DNA of 64,000 bases from Thiohalobacter sp. IOR34 (GCF_030406045.1 NZ_CP128988.1:717438-781437); one strand, 5' to 3'. Shown: positions 35,006 to 44,125, counted from the stretch's first letter. The notes: a model not told the origin generated them from the sequence alone. Made by a program: numbers and translations.

Positions 35006-35517
35006 TGCCGAACGACTGCGTTCGTACTCTGTGACCACCATACGGGAGTCTTCGTTCCATGGCCAGACGGGACGCTTCTGCCCGCGCCAGCGTGGGGCAG
35101 GCTGCCTGGCCCGCGCGGCGAATCCCCGGGGCGACCTATGGCGCAGGGGTTGAAGGCAAGGTCGGCAAACAATATTATTGGATTCTAATATACCTTGGGC
35201 ATGGCTTTTATTAACCCGGCAACTAAATATGCCGAGTTCAGGACTTCAGGCCTGTTCCGGGACAAGGCGCGGCCCGCCGGCAAGGGTCGGTCTCCTTGTC
35301 AAGGGCCGGAACGCCGGACCGGGACAGGCCTGAAGCCCCGGTCATTCCATGATTCAATGGGTTCGGCCGCCGTGTGCCTGTCTGCGGACGGCGTTATCGA
35401 ACCTTGCCGTAGGCATGCTACGGCGGCGTTTCGATGCCTTGCCGCAGGCAGGCACACGGCGGCTGAACACGGCATATTTAGTCGCCGGGTTAATATCGAG
35501 TAGAGGCAATAAAAAGG
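35006..35517. other. Intergenic region between the BepA-like gene and the rhodanese gene
   Basis: Apart from the first ~200 bases next to the protease gene, it is occupied by a palindromic MITE-like element (35209-35495). The promoter of the rhodanese gene may lie in the element's right end. No gene is seen. Confidence 0.5.
35209..35495. mobile_element. MITE-like element with nested palindromes
   Basis: Outer inverted repeats of 26 bp with one mismatch are seen: 35209-35234, starting TATTAACCCGGCAACTAAAT, with 35470-35495. Inside are two large hairpins. The first pairs CTTCAGGCCTGT (35244-35255) with ACAGGCCTGAAG (35324-35335) and has an inner GACAAGG/CCTTGTC stem. The second pairs CCGCCGTGTGCCTG (35367-35380) with CAGGCACACGGCGG (35449-35462) and has an inner GCCGTAG/CTACGGC stem (35406-35424). 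No frame encodes a transposase. It ends 22 bases before the rhodanese start. Confidence 0.8.
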
Positions 35518-35880
35518 ATGGATATGTATACAGTCAACGAGATCGACAGTCAGACCCTGGCAGAGACCCTGGCCGAGAATCCGCAGGCGGTTCGGCTGAT
35601 CGATGTCCGTTCCCCCGCGGAGATGGCGCAGGGGATCATCCCGGGCAGCGAGCCGCTGCCCCTGCATCTGCTGCCGCTGCAGGCGGATACCCTGCTCGCA
35701 GGTGACCGGCCGCTGGTCATCTATTGCCGGAGTGGCGCGCGTTCCGCCCAGGCCTGCATGTTCCTTGCGGGGCGCGGTGGGAATGCACAGCGTATCCTCA
35801 ACCTGCGTGGTGGAATCATCGATTGGGTCCGCCAGGGAAATCAGGTGGTTAGCCCGGAAGCAGGGCGCGCTGTGGGTTGA
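35518..35880 (+). CDS. Rhodanese-like sulfurtransferase
   Basis: The product has 120 residues: a single rhodanese domain with the active-site loop CRSGARS (Cys near residue 70). The IDVRSPAEMAQGIIPGS segment is the usual CH2A-type start and NLRGGIIDWVRQG the end. No signal peptide is seen, so it is cytoplasmic. It likely moves persulfide sulfur to acceptors such as TusA, encoded 146 bases downstream. Together with the sox operon, this suggests a role in handling stored or Sox-derived sulfur. AAAAAGG precedes the ATG. Confidence 0.92.
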   Translation: MDMYTVNEIDSQTLAETLAENPQAVRLIDVRSPAEMAQGIIPGSEPLPLHLLPLQADTLLAGDRPLVIYCRSGARSAQACMFLAGRGGNAQRILNLRGGIIDWVRQGNQVVSPEAGRAVG

Positions 35881-35920
35881 TGCGCCGCGTCTGCGACGCT
35901 GTTCGGTGATACGCTCGGGC

Positions 35921-35949
35921 TTGCGTTTACAGGGTACTTACCTTATAAG
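35921..35949 (+). promoter_or_regulatory. Sigma-70 promoter of tusA
   Basis: TTGCGT (35921-35926), 17 bases, TATAAG (35944-35949). The transcript should start near 35956, 70 bases before tusA. Confidence 0.6.
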
Positions 35950-36025
35950 TGCACACTCAAAAATTCGAGCACCACTGATTTCCGTACCACAATGATGTAC
36001 TTGTAAAGAGAGGAGTACCCTGATA

Positions 36026-36256
36026 ATGGCGAATTTCGACGATGAACTGGATGCGTCCGGCCTGAACTGCCCGCTGCCGATCCTGCGTGCCAAGAAGGCG
36101 CTGACTGCCCTGGATAGCGGCAAGGTCCTGCATATCATTGCGACCGATCCGGGTTCGGTGAAGGATTTCGAGGCCTTTGCCAAGCAGACCGGCAACGAGC
36201 TGCTGGAGTCCAAGGAAGAGGGTGGCAAGTTCCACTTCCTGATCAAGAAGGCCTGA
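36026..36256 (+). CDS. tusA: Sulfur carrier protein TusA
   Basis: The product has 76 residues with the CPxP motif (GLNCPLPILRAKKAL) whose Cys carries persulfide. In sulfur oxidisers TusA delivers sulfur between rhodanese, DsrE-type proteins and the Dsr or Hdr-like oxidation systems; in other bacteria it serves tRNA thiolation. The neighbourhood (rhodanese, Sox) favours the former. AGAGAGGAG lies upstream. A strong bidirectional terminator follows. Confidence 0.95.
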   Translation: MANFDDELDASGLNCPLPILRAKKALTALDSGKVLHIIATDPGSVKDFEAFAKQTGNELLESKEEGGKFHFLIKKA

Positions 36257-36304
36257 TCCGGAGACTGGTCCGCGCCGGCGTCTCGGCAGCGGGCGGACTA
36301 TCCG

Positions 36305-36349
36305 AAAAAAGACGGCCCGGCGGGGATCTCCGCCGGGCCGTCTTTTTTT
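36305..36349. terminator. Bidirectional terminator between tusA and the FadL-type gene
   Basis: AGACGGCCCGGCGG (36310-36323) and CCGCCGGGCCGTCT (36330-36343) pair perfectly, with an A-run on the left and a T-run on the right. It serves the convergent genes on both sides. Confidence 0.95.
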
Positions 36350-36365
36350 GCAGTGGGCAACTCGT

Positions 36366-37754
36366 TCAGAGGTTCCAGACCAGCTGGGCGCTGAGGATGT
36401 CGACGCTGTTGTCGTAGCTGCCGCTCAGGGTGTTGCTGACGCTGTCGGCATGGTTGATCGGCGTGTCGCTGATGAACAGATGCGAGTAGCCGGCATCGAT
36501 CCGGGTGTCGGCGTCGAGGCGATAGCTGAAGCCGGCCGAGAGCCAGCGCCGGTCGTTGCCGGGGATGCGCGGCGTGCGGTGGCGGGCATCGGGGATGGGT
36601 TCTTCGTCGAAGGCCAGGCCGGCGCGCAGGGTCCAGCGATCGTCGTAGCGGTAGTTCAGGCCCAGGGCGTAACGCAACACGTTTTCCCAGCTTTCGTCGA
36701 CCACCGACAGGGTGGTGCTGCCGTTGGCGCCGATGATGCGCAGTTCCTCGAAGCGGCTCCAGCGGGTCCAGGTGATGTCGGCCAGCCACTGCAGGTCGGG
36801 GTGGCTCTGCCAGGCCAGCGACAGGGAAAGGCTCTCCGGCAGATTCAGCCTGGCCGTGACCTTCTGATCGGTGAACACGGCATTGAACAGAGCGGCCTGG
36901 GCGGCTGACGCCGGGGCCGTGTAGTCGACGTTGCCCTTCAGGGTGTGGTTGATCCTGGAACGGTAGGCAAGGCCGAGGCGGACGGCGTCGCTGAGCTCGT
37001 AGGTCAGGCCCAGGTTGTAGCCCCAGCTCCAGTCGTCACCGGTCATGGTGGCGAAGCCGTCCGCGGTCTGGGGCGCGGTGATGCCGGCGCCGATGCAGGT
37101 GGCGGTGGGGATGCTGAAGGGAATGAGGCTGCTGCTGGAACTTGCCAGGCAGAGGCTGCCGAAGTCCACGGCATTGCTGAGTTCGGCATCGATGTACTGG
37201 GCGTCGATGCCGATGCCGAGCGACAGGCGGTCGGTGGCGCGCCAGGCCAGGGTCGGATTGATGTTGAGTGTCAACAGCTCTGACTTGACGCCCTCATAGC
37301 GTCCCACCCAGTCCCGGTCGTAGCGGGTCTCCAGGCCGAAGGGGGCGTTGATGCCGATGCCCAGAACGAACCGTCCGCCGAGCGGATGGCTGTAATAGAA
37401 GTTGGGTACGAATGCGGTTTCGCCGCCATCCCCGCCGTTGCCGCCGCTGAGCGGCAGGCCGCCGAGCGACGGGTTGGTCGACGAAGCGTTGTTGCTGAAT
37501 TTTGCCGTCGGCGAAATGATGTGGCCCGCCACTACCAGCTGCGATCGGTCCAGCCGGGTCAGGCCGGCGGGGTTGAAGAACAGGGTACTGGCATCCGCCG
37601 CCGTGGCGGCGCTGCCGGCAAAGGCGTTGCCCAGGCTGCTGGCGCTCTGTTCGATGATGGCAAAACCGGCACCTTGTGCCGAACTGGCGACGCCTGCCAG
37701 CAGAATGGCGACGGCGAATTGACATCTGGCGGCAAACTGGAAGCAATCTGACAT
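36366..37754 (-). CDS. Outer-membrane transport protein, FadL/TodX/OmpP1 family
   Basis: The start at 37754 has GGGGAG upstream and gives 462 residues. A signal peptide ends near SSAQG. The mature N-terminus GAGFAIIEQSASSLGNAFAGSAATAADASTLFFNPAGLTRL is the FadL hatch signature with the conserved NPA motif. The rest is a ~14-strand barrel ending in a strand with terminal Leu. FadL proteins take up long-chain fatty acids or other hydrophobic compounds; the substrate here is unknown. It is divergent from a second FadL-type gene. Confidence 0.9.
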   Translation of the reverse strand: MSDCFQFAARCQFAVAILLAGVASSAQGAGFAIIEQSASSLGNAFAGSAATAADASTLFFNPAGLTRLDRSQLVVAGHIISPTAKFSNNASSTNPSLGGLPLSGGNGGDGGETAFVPNFYYSHPLGGRFVLGIGINAPFGLETRYDRDWVGRYEGVKSELLTLNINPTLAWRATDRLSLGIGIDAQYIDAELSNAVDFGSLCLASSSSSLIPFSIPTATCIGAGITAPQTADGFATMTGDDWSWGYNLGLTYELSDAVRLGLAYRSRINHTLKGNVDYTAPASAAQAALFNAVFTDQKVTARLNLPESLSLSLAWQSHPDLQWLADITWTRWSRFEELRIIGANGSTTLSVVDESWENVLRYALGLNYRYDDRWTLRAGLAFDEEPIPDARHRTPRIPGNDRRWLSAGFSYRLDADTRIDAGYSHLFISDTPINHADSVSNTLSGSYDNSVDILSAQLVWNL

Positions 37755-38034
37755 GGAAGACTCCCCTGGGTTTTTGTCGTCGATCGCCGTCATTGAAGCA
37801 CAAAACCTTCCTGAGATCAGTGAATACAGGGCCCTGCGGCCTTTTCGCCCCCCCATGGCGGGATGTTGCTTGGGTGCAACGCGCTTCCTTGAGCCGTTTG
37901 TCGGCATGGTCTTTGCTAATACAACGCTGATTTGACAATTTGTTGGGTGGTCGTCATCCTGTTGCGGTCGTCACAACGGGTTGTTGCCAAAATACAACGA
38001 CGGTAGATTTCCTTGAGCCAGGAGGGATGAAAGC
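37755..38034. promoter_or_regulatory. Divergent promoter region between two FadL-type genes
   Basis: This 280-base region has several TTG/CAAC-type short repeats (TTGTTGGG, GTTGCGGTCGTCACAAC, TTGTTGCC) between 37935 and 38000 that could be operators. TTGACA occurs at 37932-37937, but no good -10 lies 17 bases downstream. Confidence 0.35.
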
Positions 38035-39519
38035 ATGAAACACACATATAAGGGATCGGTGATTGCCTGTGCAGTCGCTGCCGCACTCGCCGCCCCCGCT
38101 GTCTACGCCACCAATGGGTATTTCAAGATCGGTTACGGGTCCAAGTCGCGCGGCATGGCCGGTGTTTCCACCGCCTATGCCCAGGACGCCATGGCCGGTG
38201 TCACCAACCCGGCCAACATGGCCCTGGTCGGCAATCGTGTCGACGTCGGCATGGAGCTGTTCAACCCGCGGCGTGATGCGCGCCTGGATGCAACGGGCAT
38301 GACGGCCGATGGCGTGAATGCGGCCGGTGCCGACAGCGGCAAGGTCGAGAGCGGCGCCACCCTGTTCGCCATCCCCCATGCCGGTTTCGTGATGAATATG
38401 GCCGGCGGCATGTCCATGGGCCTGACCATCGCGGCCAACGGCGGCATGAACACCCGTTACAACTCGAACGTCTATTTCAATTCCCTGGGTCCGGCAATCA
38501 GCGCCTTTGCCTCGGCACTCGCTGCAGGCCCCTATTCGGGCAGCGCCTCCGACGTCGCAGCCATCAATGCCGTGGCTGCCGGACTGGGCACCGATCCTGA
38601 TACCACGACCCAGACGCTGGGTGTCAACCTGGCCCAGCTGATCATCGCGCCGTCGGTCGCCTGGAAGCTCAACGAGAACCACAGCGTCGGCGCCTCGCTG
38701 CAGATCGGCTACCAGCGTTTCCGTGCCTATGGCATCGGCCTGTTCAAGGGCTTCTCCAGCAACCAGAACAAGGTGACCAACAACGGTGACGACGACGCCT
38801 GGGGTGCCGGTCTGCGTGTGGGCTGGACCGGCCAGATCACCGACAGCCTCACCCTGGGTGCCAGCGCTGCGTCCAAGATCTACATGCAGAAATTCGATAC
38901 CTACAAGGGGTTGTTCGCCGAGCAGGGTGACTTCGACGTGCCGGCCAACCTGTCTCTGGGCATCGCCTTCAAGGCCACGCCCAAGACCACCCTGGCCATC
39001 GACGTGCAGCGCATCTTCTATGGCGACGTTGCCGCCATCGCCAATCCGGGCCCGACTGCGGATGAGTTCATGGATGGCTTCATGGCGGTGCTGACCAGCA
39101 ATACCAGCAACCCGATTCGTTCGGTCGCCAAGCCCTTGGGTACCGACAATGGCTGGGGCTTCGGCTGGGACGACATCACCGTGGTCAAGATCGGCATCGA
39201 GCACCAGTACAACGAGAAGTGGACCTTCCGCGGGGGCGTCAATCTGGGTCAGAACCCGATCGACGACAAGGAGAACCTGTTCAACATCCTCGCGCCCGGC
39301 GTGGTCCGCAATCACCTGACCCTGGGCTTCACCTACAGCCCGACTCCCAGCAGCGAGCTGACCATGGGTTATATGCATGCCTTCCGCGTGGACCAGTCCT
39401 TCAACTACCAGACGAGCACCGCCTGGAGTGCGGCGACCGGTTTCCCGCAGCAGCAGTACCTGACCGAGATCGGCATGGACCAGAACTCGCTGGAATTCAG
39501 CTACGCGATGAAGTTCTGA
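38035..39519 (+). CDS. Outer-membrane transport protein, FadL-related, second copy
   Basis: The product has 494 residues with a signal peptide ending near AVYA. The mature N-terminus ATNGYFKIGYGSKSRGMAGVSTAYAQDAMAGVTNPANMAL again shows the FadL hatch and NPA motif, but the protein is longer and clearly diverged from its neighbour. It ends in a final strand with Phe (FSYAMKF). AGGAGGG precedes the ATG. A terminator lies just after it. The substrate is unknown. Confidence 0.88.
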   Translation: MKHTYKGSVIACAVAAALAAPAVYATNGYFKIGYGSKSRGMAGVSTAYAQDAMAGVTNPANMALVGNRVDVGMELFNPRRDARLDATGMTADGVNAAGADSGKVESGATLFAIPHAGFVMNMAGGMSMGLTIAANGGMNTRYNSNVYFNSLGPAISAFASALAAGPYSGSASDVAAINAVAAGLGTDPDTTTQTLGVNLAQLIIAPSVAWKLNENHSVGASLQIGYQRFRAYGIGLFKGFSSNQNKVTNNGDDDAWGAGLRVGWTGQITDSLTLGASAASKIYMQKFDTYKGLFAEQGDFDVPANLSLGIAFKATPKTTLAIDVQRIFYGDVAAIANPGPTADEFMDGFMAVLTSNTSNPIRSVAKPLGTDNGWGFGWDDITVVKIGIEHQYNEKWTFRGGVNLGQNPIDDKENLFNILAPGVVRNHLTLGFTYSPTPSSELTMGYMHAFRVDQSFNYQTSTAWSAATGFPQQQYLTEIGMDQNSLEFSYAMKF

Positions 39520-39555
39520 GGTCGATCGGGAGAGGGATTGCCCGACGCAGTAACA

Positions 39556-39590
39556 AAAAGGGGTCATGGCAGCATGACCCCTTTTCTTTT
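39556..39590 (+). terminator. Terminator after the second FadL-type gene
   Basis: AAAAGGGGTCATG and CATGACCCCTTTT (39556-39568 and 39573-39585) form a 13-bp stem with a 4-base loop and a T-rich tail. Confidence 0.92.
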
Positions 39591-39679
39591 CGAAAAAGAA
39601 GGCTATAAAGCTGTAAGGTTTTTTCGGCGTTTGCCGCAAAAAGACTGATATCCGATCACAGAGGATGAGGAGGGTAAGG

Positions 39680-40618
39680 ATGAGGACGTTGCTGAAACTG
39701 TTGTTTGCATCGCTGCTTGCAGTCGCTACGCTGCTGCCTATGGCCGGCGCCGTGCAGGCGGCCGAGCGTTACAAGCCATTCGTGCTGGCCTGGCGCGGTA
39801 CCGGTGATTTCCAGGAAAAGGTCGAGGAGGTGAAGCAGAACCTGGAGGATGCCGGTTTCACCATCGTAGCGGTTTTCGATCCCTATGATGAGAATGCCCA
39901 TGTCGACGATGCGCGAGTCATCGTCTTCACCAGCGAGGCGCTGAAAAAGGTCGCGGCCAAGTCGGAGATGGGCGGCTTTGCCGCGCCGCAGCGCGCCGCG
40001 GTGACGCGCATCGGTGACGATCTCCAGGTGGCCTACTTCAACCCGCTCTATATGGCCTATGCCTACCGCCTGAAGAGTGACCTGTCGAACACGGCAGCGG
40101 CGCTGGAGAAGGCCCTGGGCAAGATCGAGACCTTTGGTTCCAGGAAGGGGCTGACCGCGCGCAAGCTGCGCAAGTATCACTATACCTTCGGCATGGAGTA
40201 CTTCGACGACCCCTATGAGCTGGCCGAATATGGCAGTCACAAGGAGGCGCTGGCCGCGGTGGAGAAGCATCTGGACAACAACGACCTGGGCGTAAAGAAA
40301 GTCTACCGCATCGACATCCCCGGCACGGAGCAGAGCGTATTCGGTATCACCCGCCGGATCCCTGAGGGTGGTGACAAGCACGCCGACGATCAGTGGATCA
40401 TGGGGGTGGTGGATTTCGAGGAACTGAAGGTGACACCCTATCTGCCCTACGAGATCATGGTCGACGGCAAGGACGTGGTTGCCCTGCACATGCGTTTCCG
40501 CATGGCGGTCAGCCGGCCGGACCTGAAGATGATGGGCAAGAACAGCTTCATGAACCTGATGCCCAGCCCGGAGGCGATCCGCAAGCTGCTGACCCGCGCC
40601 GTGGGTGGCGAGCCCTAG
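39680..40618 (+). CDS. Secreted protein with DUF302-like domain
   Basis: The product has 312 residues from ATG 39680, which follows GAGGAGGGTAAGG. A signal peptide ends near AVQAAE. The first half (GDFQEKVEEVKQNLEDAGFT, then APQRAAVTRIGDDLQVAYFNP) has the layout of DUF302 proteins: an N-terminal alpha/beta unit in which a helix packs against a sheet and a late strand defines the pocket. The second half has no family that I recognise. It is probably periplasmic. Function is unknown. It lies between the FadL-type gene and two chemoreceptors with terminators on both sides, so it is transcribed alone. Confidence 0.65.
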   Translation: MRTLLKLLFASLLAVATLLPMAGAVQAAERYKPFVLAWRGTGDFQEKVEEVKQNLEDAGFTIVAVFDPYDENAHVDDARVIVFTSEALKKVAAKSEMGGFAAPQRAAVTRIGDDLQVAYFNPLYMAYAYRLKSDLSNTAAALEKALGKIETFGSRKGLTARKLRKYHYTFGMEYFDDPYELAEYGSHKEALAAVEKHLDNNDLGVKKVYRIDIPGTEQSVFGITRRIPEGGDKHADDQWIMGVVDFEELKVTPYLPYEIMVDGKDVVALHMRFRMAVSRPDLKMMGKNSFMNLMPSPEAIRKLLTRAVGGEP

Positions 40619-40645
40619 TTCGGCTCTGTTCAGGCATACACCTCG

Positions 40646-40671
40646 AGCCCCGGCTTTGCCGGGGCTTTTTT
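40646..40671 (+). terminator. Terminator after the DUF302-like gene
   Basis: AGCCCCGGC/GCCGGGGCT (40646-40654 with 40658-40666), 3-base loop, followed by TTTTT. Confidence 0.92.
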
Positions 40672-40796
40672 GTTCAACCGCCGGGGAATCGCGATCTGGC
40701 GATCGTTCCCACACCACGACAGCGAGCTGTCAGCAGGCACGGCGGTCACGCCGCGATTGCCCGTTTCCCGCGGGTCAACGGCCCCCGCCGCAGGCA

Positions 40797-40823
40797 TAAA
40801 GTATTACAACAGCGTGTCGCTAT
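40797..40823 (+). promoter_or_regulatory. Sigma-28-like promoter of the chemoreceptor at 40892
   Basis: TAAA (40797-40800), N15, GTCGCTAT (40816-40823) fits the FliA spacing with five of eight -10 bases matching GCCGATAA. Confidence 0.45.
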
Positions 40824-40891
40824 AGGGCGTAAGCAGGGATGAAGGTGGCTGACAAGAGGTTTCCTGAGAACGAAAGTGGGGATTGGGATCA

Positions 40892-42040
40892 ATGAACATG
40901 ACCGGGTTCGTGAAGAATAACTATCTGAAAATCTTTGGCTTTGTTCCTGCGTGTGTCCTGTTTGCCGTTGGCGCGCTGGACATGCTTGGCCTGGATTTTC
41001 TGGAAGATGCTTCGCCGGGGCTGATGCTCGCCATCGGTGCCCTGGCCTCGTTGCCGCTGTTCCTGGTCATGCGGCGGGGGGCGCCGGCAGCGACAGTGGC
41101 AACGGCCATGCAGCGTCTGGCTACGGGTGAGCCGGGGGTGTCGCTGGAAGCTTCCCGCGACCGGGTCAGTGAGGAATTCGCTTCAGCCTTCAATGCCCTG
41201 GCCGAGGCCAACGGCCAGCGCGCCGCCACCCTGCAGCATTTCAACGACATGCTGGGCGAGGCGCTGGATCAGCTTCAGCTTCTCACGGCCCAGGTGGCAG
41301 ATCAGTCGCAGGGCGGCGATCAGGGGCAGGCGCTCTCGGTGGCGATCGACGAGCTGGCCGCGGCGGTCAACGAGATTGCGAGCAACGCCGCCTCGGCGGC
41401 GGGCACCACCCACCAGGCGCTGGAAGAGAGCGACAAGGGCAAGGTGTCCATGACCGATGCCATGGGTTCGATGAGCAGCCTGGCGGACTACATCGGCCGG
41501 GCCACGGGCACGGTCGAGGGGCTGAGCCAGGAGTCGCTGAACATCGGCGCGGTGCTCGACGTCATCCGTGGCATCGCCGAGCAGACCAATCTGTTGGCCC
41601 TGAATGCGGCCATCGAGGCGGCCCGGGCTGGCGAGCAGGGGCGCGGCTTTGCGGTGGTGGCCGACGAGGTCCGCACCCTGGCCAGCCGCACCCAGCAGTC
41701 GACCAGCGAGATTCAGGAGATGATCGAGTCTCTGCAGAAGAAGGCCCAGGAGGCCGCCTCGGTGATGGAGGAAGGCGGTGGCCAGGTCTCCAGGGTCGAG
41801 GAGATGATCGAGAATGCCTGCATCTCCCTGGCCGAGATCGGCGGCTACATGCAGACCATCGACACCCTGAATACCACGGTGGCCAGCGCCGCCGAGGAAC
41901 AGAGCGCCGCGGTGCAATCGATCCGCGGCATCATCGAAAGCTGCAATGACGCATCCGGTCAGAGCGGAGAGCTCCTTTCCGGGTTGAGCCGCGTTGCCGA
42001 ACGGTTGAGCGATGCGCGGATGCAGCTGGGCTCGATGTAA
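40892..42040 (+). CDS. Chemoreceptor-like signalling protein without periplasmic sensor domain
   Basis: The product has 382 residues from ATG 40892. Two membrane helices (~10-30 and ~40-60) are separated by only a short loop, so no periplasmic ligand domain exists. A HAMP-like linker and the MCP signal domain (~150-370) follow with [20 protein letters not shown] and [16 protein letters not shown]. It probably senses a cytoplasmic or membrane signal such as redox or energy state, or works through a partner. It is close in sequence to the next chemoreceptor in the signalling region. Confidence 0.85.
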   Translation: MNMTGFVKNNYLKIFGFVPACVLFAVGALDMLGLDFLEDASPGLMLAIGALASLPLFLVMRRGAPAATVATAMQRLATGEPGVSLEASRDRVSEEFASAFNALAEANGQRAATLQHFNDMLGEALDQLQLLTAQVADQSQGGDQGQALSVAIDELAAAVNEIASNAASAAGTTHQALEESDKGKVSMTDAMGSMSSLADYIGRATGTVEGLSQESLNIGAVLDVIRGIAEQTNLLALNAAIEAARAGEQGRGFAVVADEVRTLASRTQQSTSEIQEMIESLQKKAQEAASVMEEGGGQVSRVEEMIENACISLAEIGGYMQTIDTLNTTVASAAEEQSAAVQSIRGIIESCNDASGQSGELLSGLSRVAERLSDARMQLGSM

Positions 42041-42170
42041 CGGCATAGCAGCCCCGCCTCCTGTCTGCCCTGCGGGCGGGAGGCGGTCGGGATTCGCAGG
42101 GCACGTGCCGGCAAGGCCGCTGTCATCGCCACTGGCACGGTTTACGGATATCTTGCCGGGGTAATGGATT

Positions 42171-43349
42171 ATGAAAAAGAGCATCCTGCGTCGACTTCTT
42201 CTTGCCAGTCTTCTCTTCGGCCTGTTCATCGGTGCCCTGTTCCCCCTCTTTGCCCAGTTGTTCGTCGACTGGAAGGACGGCATGTTCGGCTGGTTCGTGC
42301 TGAGCTGTCTGCTCGGAGGGGGGCTGGTCGGTCTCAGCAACTACTGGCTGGTGCAGGCGATCCTGTTGCGCAAGCTGCGCCGCATCTCAGAGGTCGCCAA
42401 CGCCATCAGTCAGAACGACGTCAGCCAGCACTGCGAGATCGAGAGCCATGACCTGATCGGGGAGATCGTCGACAGCTTCAATCGCATGGCGGCCAATCTG
42501 CGTGAGGTGATCGGCGAGATCAGCGGCGTCACCGCCCAGCTCGCCTCGGCGGCGGAGGAGATGTCGGCCATCACCGACGAGGCCAGCCGGGGCGTGCAAC
42601 GCCAGCATCAGGAGATCGAACGTGTCGCCACGGCGATGGGCGAGATGAACCACACCGTGCAGGACATGGCGGAGCAGGCGGGTCAGGCCGCGGAATCGGC
42701 CTGTCGGGCCGATAGCGAGGCGCGCAGCGGTGCCGAGCTTTCCACCGAGGCGCGGGCCGGCATCGGCAAGCTGGTGAGCGAGGTTGAGAAGGCCTCGGGC
42801 GTGATCGGACGCCTGGAGCAGGAGTCGGACAACATCGGCATGGTGCTGGACGTCATCCGCGGCATCGCCGAGCAGACCAATCTGCTGGCCCTGAACGCGG
42901 CCATCGAGGCGGCCCGGGCCGGCGAGCAGGGCCGCGGCTTTGCAGTGGTGGCCGACGAGGTGCGCACCCTGGCCAGCCGCACCCAGCAGTCGACCGAGGA
43001 GATCCAGGGCATGATCGAGCAGCTGCAGACCGGAAGTCGTGATGCGGTGCAGGTGATGCGGGCGGCCCAGGAGATGGCGCATGGTAGTGCCTCCCAGGTC
43101 GAGGAGGCAGCCGGCTCCCTCTGCGAGATCGCCGAGGCCGTCGCCTTCGTCAGCGGCCAGACCAGCCGGATCGCCGAGGCGGCCCGCAGCCAGAGCCAGG
43201 TCGCGAGCGAGATCAACGGCAACGTGGAGGCCATTCAGGTCGCCGCCGACCAGACCGCAGCCGGCGCCCAGCAGACGGCCAGCGCCAGCGATGAACTGGC
43301 GCGCCTGTCCTCCCAGCTGCAGACCCTGATGGCCCGTTTCCGGACCTAG
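42171..43349 (+). CDS. Methyl-accepting chemotaxis protein with HAMP, no periplasmic domain
   Basis: The product has 392 residues. Two membrane helices (~8-28 and ~40-60) are joined by a short WKDGMFG loop. HAMP lies at ~65-120 and the MCP signalling hairpin in the C-terminal two thirds, with [16 protein letters not shown] near residue 245. The stretch of ~25 residues around the hairpin is almost identical to that of the upstream gene, suggesting local duplication or gene conversion. No ligand-binding module is seen. It ends before the repeat region at 43350. Confidence 0.88.
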   Translation: MKKSILRRLLLASLLFGLFIGALFPLFAQLFVDWKDGMFGWFVLSCLLGGGLVGLSNYWLVQAILLRKLRRISEVANAISQNDVSQHCEIESHDLIGEIVDSFNRMAANLREVIGEISGVTAQLASAAEEMSAITDEASRGVQRQHQEIERVATAMGEMNHTVQDMAEQAGQAAESACRADSEARSGAELSTEARAGIGKLVSEVEKASGVIGRLEQESDNIGMVLDVIRGIAEQTNLLALNAAIEAARAGEQGRGFAVVADEVRTLASRTQQSTEEIQGMIEQLQTGSRDAVQVMRAAQEMAHGSASQVEEAAGSLCEIAEAVAFVSGQTSRIAEAARSQSQVASEINGNVEAIQVAADQTAAGAQQTASASDELARLSSQLQTLMARFRT

Positions 43350-43372
43350 CTAGCTGGCTGTTACATCACGCC

Positions 43373-43443
43373 AATCGCGGCCTGGAGGCCGCTCCTACCA
43401 TGGTGCCGCCATGTCCCGTAGGAGCGGCCTCCAGGCCGCGATC
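43373..43443. repeat. REP pair, first
   Basis: An inverted REP (43373-43398) and a direct REP (43418-43443) flank 19 bases (CATGGTGCCGCCATGTCCC) that are themselves a partial dyad. The two cores can pair with each other to form a long hairpin. Confidence 0.88.
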
Positions 43444-43915
43444 CCCGGCGGGTCCAGGCACGCCTTGATCCGGGGCCTTGGTGCAATATCCGGGCTAGGA
43501 GTCTGACGGACTCAGGCCCCATCTACTGCGCTGATGGGAGGGTGGCCGAATTCCCCCGATTTCTTGTTGCGTAGGTCCGCGATGCGCCTTGAAATCGTGA
43601 AGATTTGTTCTCCCTCTTCCGCCATGCTCGCTACGATTGCCTGAATCCGGCAGACTCCTGGTGCCTGTCAACACCGCGATCCCCGGCGGGTCGAGGCACG
43701 CCTTGATCCGGGGCCTTGGTGCAATATCCGGGCTAGGAGTCTGACGGACTCAGGCCCCATCTACTGCGCTGATGGGAGGGTGGCCGAATTCCCCCGATTT
43801 CTCGTTGCGTTGGTCCGCGATGCGCCTTGAAATCGTGAAGATTTGTTCTCCCTCTTCCGCCATGCTCGCTACGATTGCCTGAATCCGGCAGACTCCTGGT
43901 GCCTGTCAACACCGC
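43438..43915 (+). repeat. Tandem duplication, two 238-bp units
   Basis: Units start at 43438 and 43676 with GCGATCCCCGGCGGGTC and differ at only a few positions. Each contains a solo MITE-family end (43476-43494 and 43714-43732, CCTTGGTGCAATATCCGGG followed by CTAG) and a ~161-base segment bounded by GGAGTCTG and CAGACTCC. A third, partial unit follows the second REP pair at 43987-44050. Confidence 0.9.
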
Positions 43916-43918
43916 GCC

Positions 43919-43989
43919 AATCGCGGTCTGGAGGCCGCTCCTACCATGGTGCCTCCATGCCCCGTAGGAGCGGCCTCCAGGCCGCGATC
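43919..43989. repeat. REP pair, second
   Basis: This is the same arrangement as at 43373-43443: an inverted REP (43919-43943), a short spacer CATGGTGCCTCCATGCCCC and a direct REP (43964-43989). The pairs bracket the 238-bp duplication, so the whole block has been duplicated at more than one scale. Confidence 0.88.
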
Positions 43990-44125
43990 CCCGGCGGGTC
44001 CAGGCCGCCTTCATCCGGGGCCTGTGCAATATCCGGGTTAGGAGTCTGTCCGAGTCATGTCACCATGGTGGCGTAGCCGATAGGCAGGCGGCCGCGAATC
44101 CGATAAAATGAGCAAATACCACGAT

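Noticed and set aside
40680-40720. Possible REP fragment after the DUF302-like gene (AATCGCGATCTGGCGATCGTTCC)
   Set aside because: Only part of the core is present and the dyad is imperfect. It may be a decayed copy, but the evidence is too weak to list as a feature.
42130-42160. Sigma-54-like TGGCACG before the chemoreceptor at 42171
   Set aside because: The -12 TTGC element is missing at the required distance.
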